Of a stretch of 64,000 bases of DNA, positions 56,331 to 64,000 are shown in pieces (the stretch's first letter is position 1; every line of letters starts with the position of its first letter). This DNA is from Capitulum mitella (Eukaryota; Arthropoda; Thecostraca; Pollicipedomorpha; Pollicipedidae). Under the pieces are notes generated by a model. The model made no database searches. It was given only the letters and a program-made list of their open reading frames with translations, and had not been told where the DNA came from. A program made the translations under genes and the position numbers. The stretch lies in NCBI GenBank assembly GCA_030062745.1, contig CP099843.1, positions 23,490,122-23,554,121 on the forward strand, read 5' to 3'.

Positions 56331-56609
56331 CTACTACCCCCCCCCCCCAATGTGCAATAAATGTTGCTAAATGACCACAGAGAGCTTTACTTTACAGCAT
56401 CGCTCGAAACCATCCCTACCTACCATGCGTAATTAGATGAAAGGTTAGGTACTTCATCCGAAATTGATACTTCCTACTACATGCGTAATTAGCTATAAGA
56501 TGAGGTACTTCATAAAACATACCGTTACGAAGTTAGGTACATAGCATCAGGAGCTATGACGGGACATGCCCAACAACGGCGCCTGACGGCAGCCGCAGCA
56601 TCCGCGGCG

Positions 56610-57105
56610 CGGCAGGTTACCGAACGGTGTTCGGAATGGTTTTAGGGTAAAATGGCGAAATGTAAAAATGGCCAATGCCTTTTTGGCGAATGCTAGACGG
56701 CGAACGCTAAATAGCGACAGGTAAACATGGCGACATGCTAAAATGTGGAACGGCCAAATGGCGCAGAACGGAAGGACGAACTAATCCTAAATCAAAAAAA
56801 AAACTAATAATGGCAAATTGTTTACCGTTTGTTGCGATGAAATGAGCTGCGTAGTTCTCAAGATCTCAGGGGGGCCGAATCCGCCCCCCCCTGTCGGGAA
56901 TCGGCCATACCGTCTAGCCCTCCGGGAATACGGTTAAGAATGCATTTTGGGTCGGGGTAATTCCGGACGGTGTCCGGACAAAATCGCGAAACGTAAAAAT
57001 GACGAATGCCTTTTTGGGGAATGCCGGATGGCGAATGCTGAAGGGCGACATGTAAAAATGGCGACACGGTTAAAACGGCGACTGGTCAAATGGTTCGCCC
57101 TCTCT
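56610..57105. repeat. Direct repeat of ~150 bp, two copies
   Basis: 56630-56770 and 56960-57100 share GAAATGTAAAAATGGCCAAT, GCCTTTTTGGCGAATGC and GGCGACATG-type text built from AATGGCGAA motifs. Between them is a GC-rich palindrome (CCGAATCCGCCCCC, 56870-56890) like those on element T. Confidence 0.75.
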
Positions 57106-57949
57106 TTTTTGGCTTCTGCTAGTCATTGAGTGCGAGAGAAGTACAAATCGTACTATAATGTTTGTATAATGTTAGCATAGGCGGTGCCAGGGACGTGAAA
57201 AAGGGGGAGTTGTCATAGTCGCATGTACTTCAGATTAACTTGTGACCTTTGGCCTTAAATGGCCTCCAGTGACCTTGGAGTTACTTTGAATGATCTCGTG
57301 TGCGTTTAGCATTATTTCAACACGTTTTCAATCATTTGAATTTACTCAGTTTCAAAAATTCCAATTTACGGCTGTTGTGATATAGGGTACCCGCACTAAC
57401 ATTTTAGGCCATAGCTCCGTGACCCCACCGGATATCAAGCTGGAACTCGATACGCAAGTAAAAGATACTTTTCCACGTCATGTATTTCTGGGTTTGGCAT
57501 TTGAAAAAATAACGCCGAAATTATTATTATAAAACCGAATTTTGATTTTTAACCTTGATCGGACCTTGTAAAGTGACTTCAAAAGAACAAAATTGTATTC
57601 GTACGTTGCCCAAGTATTTACCTATACATCCATGTACAGTTTTGAGCTCTATCTTAAAAACACTATTTCTGGCAGCCATTTTCCTTTTACCCTTAAACAG
57701 GGCCAAAAATGGCCTGAGATTCGTCCCAAAAACGTTACTTGACTCCGCCCCTAAGGAAAACAGAATTTCGAAATTTTGTCACAGTACTGAAGAAGAATAG
57801 GTAGGAAAAGTAACAAAGTTTCGTGAAACTGCGACCAAAACCCTGCAATTGGCAGGCAAAAAAACCGAGGGGGCGGATTCAGCCCCCCTCCGGGAATAGG
57901 GTTAAGAATTATTGTGGACAAATGAACGTTCAGAGTACTAATACAAGAT
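57106..57949. other. Probable old TE relative of element T, no gene
   Basis: Ends with GAGGGGGCGGATTCAGCCCC...GGGTTAAG at 57868-57905, the same hairpin plus TTAA style as element T, with TGACCT half-sites at 57240-57290. The left limit is not defined. Confidence 0.4.
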
Positions 57950-57954
57950 GATGA

Positions 57955-58035
57955 TATGGATACATATGTATATACAGAGATATATATATATATATGTATG
58001 TATACATACATATATATATATATATATATACATAT
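57955..58035. repeat. (TA)n microsatellite
   Basis: TA/TATG tract. Confidence 0.9.
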
Positions 58036-58257
58036 ATCAATGTTTTTGTTTATGCACCATTGGCTTTTAAGCCAACTTTTATGGACTAAGATATTTGTAT
58101 ACAAAAACATCTTTGCTAGGTCTCAGAAAAACATTGATTGGACACAAATCAACATCGGTTGGGCTCGGGCCCTACATGACCTATAAAAAACTAGAGCCGT
58201 ACCACAGAAATACTTTCGAACCCCCTTAACTGTAGAATTTTCCAGGATCCCTGGATC

Positions 58258-58746
58258 GTCTCCGGGGCTCGTAAGCGAGATTCGGTGTCGGTGACCTTGA
58301 GGGCGCTAGGCTGGCGCGCCGTATGTGACCTAGTTGCGAGGCGCGACAGCATTGGTGTCTTCCGAGTCCTGAACGACTGGCGTGCTCCGGATGCGGTCCG
58401 GCCCCTGTTCATTCCACGTACCGCTGTGTCTTTGCGTGCCACCCCGGCGTCGGCGGCCGGCGCCTCAGAGCCGCCGACTTTCCGTCTGTCTGTCGCCCGC
58501 AGAGCTTTTTCGTATCGCGCGGCCTCGTCCTGGAACCGCCTGCCGCCGGACATCACCGCCTCTCGGACGCGTGGAGAGCTTGTACACAAACTTGGCGAAC
58601 TTTCTCCTGTAATTTGACATGTCTGACTGCCTAGTTTTATCTGTATGATTATTGCGCATGTGCTGTACTGTAATGACTAGGATCAAACAGTAATCCACGC
58701 GGTGGAAAGATTTGCAAATAAACCGAGACTGAAACTGACACTGAAA
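58258..58746 (+). mobile_element. LINE 3' end (C-terminus of reverse transcriptase ORF)
   Basis: About 115 residues in one frame ending at TGA 58615-58617. FSYRAASSWNRLPPDITASR followed by a helical end is the signature C-terminus of CR1/Jockey-type RT proteins (F..RA...WN.LP..I). A short 3' UTR follows with AATAAA at 58717-58722 and a (ACTGAA)-like tail at 58728-58746. 5'-truncated, GC-rich and apparently little decayed. Confidence 0.85.
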
Positions 58747-60489
58747 ATTTTGAGACAAAATGAAGATTATAGGTACGCCTCTAAGACTGCAGGCTACAGC
58801 TTAGATACCTCGGCTCAGAACACGTGTCAGTGGATAACATTAAGAATTTTATTCCTAAAATAATATTCACAAAATAACATAAGATTTCATTCATAAGATA
58901 GCACTTAGGAATTCCACTCCTGTGGAGCATTTTCACCAACATGGCGTTCATAGGGAGAGCCGACTCCCTCCAGCTGTCCGAAAACAAATAAGTAATATTT
59001 CAAAAACGAATGATGGTGTGGCCTATTTCCATTTTGCTAGAAACGCAGCTTTGTTGTTCATGTGGAAAGTATTTAGAATTTGAAGCCAAATACGTTTGTT
59101 GTGCGGCAGTTTTCTCCTTTGGAAAATCAGATGGAAAAATCAGCTATCGACTATTTTCAAAAATACAGAAAATCGCGCTTTCATTCCTTAACCTCTGTAA
59201 ACCGCGAGTTTATCAACATCTCTTCAAGACACGAAATGCGTGGAAAATCTTGTGATGCTATCGGGAAGAAAGAATGGAAACTACGTCAGATAAGGACATT
59301 TATCTGAAACCATCTCGCGACCTCATAGGACTTGGTGCAGATAACCGGGGCGCTAGTCGCTGATAGCCCCAAATCCTTGGGGTAAGTGTCGGCCGATTTG
59401 CAGATTATCGCGCTGTTCAGTAGGTCGCAGCGCGTGCTCTAGTCCGGCCGAGATAGCCGGCCGTGAACAAAAACCCAGCCATGGACCTGTGCTGCATCCT
59501 CTGGTCTTTCTTCCAAGGTAATGGAGATGGAAATATTTGCGTTGCGGAATTTTTCACTTTGCTTACCACCTGTCATAAATATCTCACTTAACTCTCCTTC
59601 AGACGAGGAGGATGGTTGTTACCCCTCCCCCCACCAATATGGCATTTGTCTTAGACTGCCTCCGAGGACCGGTGTCTTGGACGTGAATATTGCTATAGCT
59701 GACTTGACATACGTTATTTAATCGTCCAGCGATTCACCTCGTTCACTTACTGCAAACACTCCCAACACATCCACACATAAACATTCACGAGAGATCCTTG
59801 TGGCTTCCTTCACTGACTCGTTGTCTTCTTTGTTCGTAACATGTGCCCCATAAACTTTGCGATGTTCAACATTGATATGGAACTGTGTGAAGTGGGAACG
59901 CATTGGTGCTTTTCGTGGCGATTGAATAAAAGGACTGCGATCGGTAAAAGTTTCAGCTGGATTAAACAAACCATCAGGAAGCTATTGTCGGCAAACCTCA
60001 GGGGGCACTGCATGCCCGTCCCCTTCCCTGTACGGGACAGGGATAGCTGTCGTCGGACGACATGGATAGCTGTTACACCCCGCGGCCCCACCGGCAGCTT
60101 TTTCTTGGGCTGCCCTCGAAGACCGATGTCATGGGTGTGAAATTCGTTATAGCTGACATGATATATTTCTGCAACTTTTCCCCTCATATGACAACCATTT
60201 CGCGTCGGTTCACCGAATTATGATGCTATTCTTGAGAGCTCGCAAGCCGTTTTTAGAACTTGGCTTCGTTTCGGCTTCTTTTTCAGGCGTCTGACGAGAT
60301 ATGCCATGTCTGATTTTGGAAGGTCAAACGAAGTCACTGACCCACTATGACATCAAAATATTTTTGAACCCATCTTAGTGCGATTTTTGGCGTTGATTTC
60401 AGCTATAGTAACCGTTTTTACCCGTTTCGATTATTAAAACTATAGTCTGTGGTAACAAAGCATAGTTTATGGCACCAGCAGTATCGTAA
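58747..60489. other. No gene recognised
   Basis: Two diverged stretches, 59600-59720 and 60030-60160, share GACCGRTGTC-TGGRYGTGAA and ATAGCTGACTTGA-like text, so one is probably a duplicate of the other. Confidence 0.45.
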
Positions 60490-60625
60490 GATGATAATAG
60501 AATGCGACATTTCATTGTTCATCGTTTCATTGTTTAATTTTTCATTGGCTTCATGGTTTCATGGCTCATTGGTTCATGGTTCATGGCCATTGGATAATTT
60601 ATGAGCCATGCATGGTTCATGGCCT
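60490..60625. repeat. TTCATGG-type low-complexity repeat
   Basis: Runs of TTCATTG/TTCATGG/GGTTCATGGC words. Confidence 0.85.
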
Positions 60626-60969
60626 TACTTTGGTCCAGCGGGAAATAACATTCACTGACTACAACGGTGGATTAATCATAAAACTAAGTTGCGAAAATAT
60701 TTGGTTTTTAACCTTTTTGCTGTACAGTTACTGCGATGGCGACGAGGAGAGGGGAGGGGGAAATGGCATGAAACTCTCCTTCGCAGAAACCTGAGAGGAC
60801 ACCAGGTGTCTTCAAGGGATGATATCGGGCATAATTGAAACACAGAAAAGGTGTGCTCCACGTCCATTTTTGTTTTGTAGCTCTATTTCAGTTAGGAGTG
60901 GGATCGGAAGACGGTGTAACAATCACCCACTTCGTCCGGCGAGGGTAAACAGAACAGCGGTCTATAGCG

Positions 60970-62198
60970 ATAGCCCGAGCGCAGCTGGCAGTCGGCGCCG
61001 ATCATGCCCGACTCGGGGGAGGCGGTTGACCGTCCCCCCCCCTAGCTCATGAACGGTTGGTCAAACGATAAAATGATCATCGTTGGAAAGCTCGTGGCAA
61101 ATGGAGCTTGAAACGGCTCTCATACTTAGTTTTGGATAATATGGAAGCCATTTAAGCTCTATCTATGTTTTCTCACAGCCAACTGGATAAAACCGAGAAG
61201 CGGCCTGGATCTCAAGGGCTGTGATTAATAAGGTCTAGGTAAAGGCGCCAACGAATAGGTAAAAGTCTGCAGATGTAGATATACGTCTAATTTCTCTGCT
61301 TTGTCTAATATATACGCCAAAACAGTGTGTTAAAGACCCGACGATTTTCGCTCCGACTACCGGCGGGCGCCGTAGCCGAATGCGGTATGAAATTAACGGG
61401 AACTGATTTTAGCGTTTCTTTATTTTTGCGACATAAACCTTCCCAGGTGATGTTTATTGATTCCAGTGGTTCTTGTCTTTTGATGATTTCTCATGGTTAA
61501 ATTACGGAAAAATTCGTTATCAGTCTACACAACTGGCTTACCTTTATTCGCAAGAGCCTGTTTATTTACAAAATATTCAGTTTTTTGGAACTTCTTAAGT
61601 TCTTGATATTCCTGGCAATTTTGCGAGCCAGTTCTGCCATTTTCTACTCGTTCTGAGTAATTCATCGCCGCTTTTGATGGCAGTGCATTTTGGCTCATAA
61701 CAATTACTTGTGACATGACCTCAGGTCACTGGTTGGAAGTCATTGTTTCTATACCCGTTGACGGTAACTGGATATGTGCATCACTCCACACTAAAAACGT
61801 TTTAAAAAATGTCGTCATTCCCCCAGAACAACGACATGTCTTAAAACTGGGCGTGACGTCAGGTCAATCACCCGGAAACTTCCGAAAAAAATCTGAGATA
61901 GCAGATTCCTTGCATCTATAAAGGTCTCCAATCCGCGGAGTGTTATTGTGATATCGTGTTTTCTGAAAAAAAAGTTACAGGGTGCTTAACGTTTTTTAAC
62001 ATAGTTCCACTTTACATGACCTAAACCAGACACCTGACTTGACCTGAGGTCAAAAATTTTGATACAAGGTGTAGAAATGATCAAGCCTAAGGTACACGAA
62101 GTTTCGTTTCGTGACTCTGCGTGAGTGCTTTCTCTCGCAATGTTGGAAAACCTCAGGGGGGGGGGGCGGCCAACCGCCCCCTCCCGGTCGGGGGCTTA
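60970..62198. mobile_element. TTAA-type element T, older copy, ~1.2 kb
   Basis: Collinear with 52906-54104 but more diverged; the right end GGTCGGGGGCTTAA keeps the TTAA. The equivalent of the EcRE-like site (61861-61873, AGGTCAATCACCC) has one mismatch, and the shared open frame is broken by a stop. Confidence 0.8.
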
Positions 62199-62304
62199 AT
62201 AGTTTTTCCTCGTAGTGCTTCAACGACCGTACGCATTTCGTGACAGGAACATGCAATTTTGATGGAATATTTTCTGAGAAATTTAAGTTCAATAGGCATG
62301 CCAA

Positions 62305-62725
62305 TTTTGACATCACAGTTCTTGTGCACGAAACTGCAGGAAATATGAACAAAAACTGGTGCTGTGGATAATGTGGCGTCTGACGAAGTGCTGTCTTAGA
62401 CGTATGTAGAAATTACGCAATTTAATCCCCGCTCTCCACAGCGGCTAATAACTGTTGAGGCGCAAATAGCTGTCAGCTTGAATTCAAAATTGCATTTAAA
62501 GACAAACATGTGAAAGTGTGTTCACAATTCTAGTTAACGAAACTGCAAGAAATATTGGTAAAAATTTGCCCTGTGGATTATGTTGTGTTTGACGAAGTGC
62601 GATTATACAATTATGTACATATTACACAATTTAACCCCGCTCTCTACAACGGCTAATAACTGTTAAGGCGCAAATGGCTGTCAGCTGGAATTAAAAACTG
62701 TAGTTCTGGAGAAACATGTGAAATA
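62305..62725. repeat. 209-bp direct tandem duplication
   Basis: GACGAAGTGC at 62382 and 62591; shared GGCTAATAACTGTTRAGGCG and CTGTCAGCTKGAATT text. Confidence 0.9.
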
Positions 62726-64000
62726 TTTGAAAAAAAACAACGCTGTCTCGTTTTTTAGAATGAAAACTAAAACAAATGCATTTATCGAGTTTAGATGAGA
62801 CTGATTTTGCCGAATTTTTACTTCGTGGAAGGAGGCATGTTTTATTTACAGCCTAGCCTCTTACATATGTTATTCCTCGGCAATAATTAAAGGAGCGCTA
62901 TGTTTCCACGCATTTTTGCGTTCTGTCGTTCATTAGTGCTGATCGTGCTGACAGAATAGGCCTAAAATTTAAATTGATCACCTGCTTTATCTGCTTTGAA
63001 ATCTTGCTGGTTTTTGACCATTTATCTGTATCGTGTTGTAATGTTTGCGGTGAACTATGGTGAAGCACCCATAATTTTGGGATTCACTTCAAGTTTGTAA
63101 ACTATTCTCGTAACATGCATAAGGAAGAAACCACATTTGTACTATAAGAACATGTGTCTATATGTCCTCTGGCAGCAGTCAGGGCCGACGGTGGGTCATT
63201 GAATTTACGCAGTTAGTAAACAATGCTAGTATTTCACCCCTGCCTTTGAATAGCAGGTTTCGTTTTCCTGCTGAAAACCCTGCGTAACGTTATCAGTATT
63301 TTTCATTGCTTGATTTGTAACATTTTCACTTGCTCACGCTTTTACAGGATTTGGTTACGGGCTCGTTACATCAGCCCGGTGTTAACGTTCCTCCCGTTGC
63401 GCGCACAGACGGATTATCAATCTCACAAGTCGACAGCCATTTCACCAGTCGCGAGGAATGAAGAGCGCCTCCACTGGACCAGTTATGCTGGTCCACTGGG
63501 TACTTGGTCTATGTTCTCGAAGCACGTAGGGTGGTGGAAGTCTCAGTCGCCTCGTGGATGTTGAAAGTCTGCGTTGCATGGCGGCTATTCGCATTGTATG
63601 ATATCGTGGTTTAATCATGCAGGTTCGGTAATAAGTGTACAGCTTGCTTCCACACCGCCCAAACCGTGTTTCGGACGCATTCACCTTTTGCAACAAACGA
63701 CAGGGGGTACATCAACGTATATTTCGGGGCTTTGCGATCACGAAATCGCTAGCATCGCACCCAATCACTGCAAATTTCGCAAACAACATTTTGGTATTTT
63801 CACCGCTTGCCCGTGACACACATCATACACGTCAAACAATGCTCGGACATTGCCGAAACAATTTTGGTCATAAATAAATGCGTCTTCAGCCAGCCTGAGC
63901 AGTGGTTACTGCATCTAAACCCGCCGGAGCCCAGACTTTGTTTTGCGCTTTGCAGCTCTTTCGTCTGCCGTGGGCTAAATATGACAGTGTACTGTATCTG
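62726..64000. other. No gene recognised
   Basis: AT-rich to 63300, then CpG-containing DNA to the edge. Overlapping frames at 63310-63877 on both strands are short and not recognised. Confidence 0.45.

Overview
The window is nuclear DNA of an animal. Genes are split into short exons with GT/AG introns and sit among many decayed transposons and minisatellites. Exons are GC-rich and CpG-rich, and several TE-rich stretches are AT-rich. A short degenerate TTAGG tract (arthropod telomere-type repeat), Tc1/mariner, hAT, TTAA-type and LINE relics, and ecdysone-response-like palindromes fit an arthropod. The GC-rich coding suggests a crustacean, perhaps a barnacle, but this is inference and no species is claimed.

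Left third (1-20 kb). The minus strand carries the 5' part of an ORP5/ORP8-type oxysterol-binding-protein-related gene. Three certain exons (3175-3402, 654-798, 181-363) encode the N-terminal basic region and PH domain; the lipid-transfer domain lies beyond the left edge. Candidate upstream exons, less certain, lie at 10338-10394, 13840-13960 and 18191-18257. Two 21-bp minisatellites abut the acceptor of one ORP exon and the donor of another. Both are in frame, so the splice signals themselves are repeated. The introns hold a complete 516-bp hAT MITE, a 1.14-kb dispersed repeat and several minisatellites.

Centre (21.6-27.7 kb). A complete ABTB1 (BPOZ) gene lies on the minus strand. I reconstructed nine exons with fully consistent phases, giving 471 residues: an ankyrin repeat and two BTB domains, with conserved similarity to vertebrate ABTB1 over its whole length. 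Its last intron contains a same-strand proline-rich exon ending in a transmembrane tail (22430-22980), possibly an alternative 3' end. The 5' part of ABTB1 and the presumed 5' part of the ORP gene are strongly CpG-depleted, unlike their 3' exons.

Right half (28-64 kb). No host gene is recognisable here. It is a transposon field: a LINE fragment; a 2,751-bp hAT-type unit with a perfect 8-bp target duplication that encloses a copy of the 1.14-kb repeat and a broken Tc1/mariner transposase; a 144-bp satellite; a GC-rich minisatellite element; and a foldback repeat invaded by one ~1.2-kb TTAA-type element that was itself invaded by another copy. Two further copies of that element lie at 52.9 and 61.0 kb. 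Copies carry AGGTCA inverted repeats matching the ecdysone-receptor site and share a similar open reading frame. There are also a long hairpin at 51.7-52.2 kb, a LINE 3' end at 58.3 kb and several local tandem duplications.
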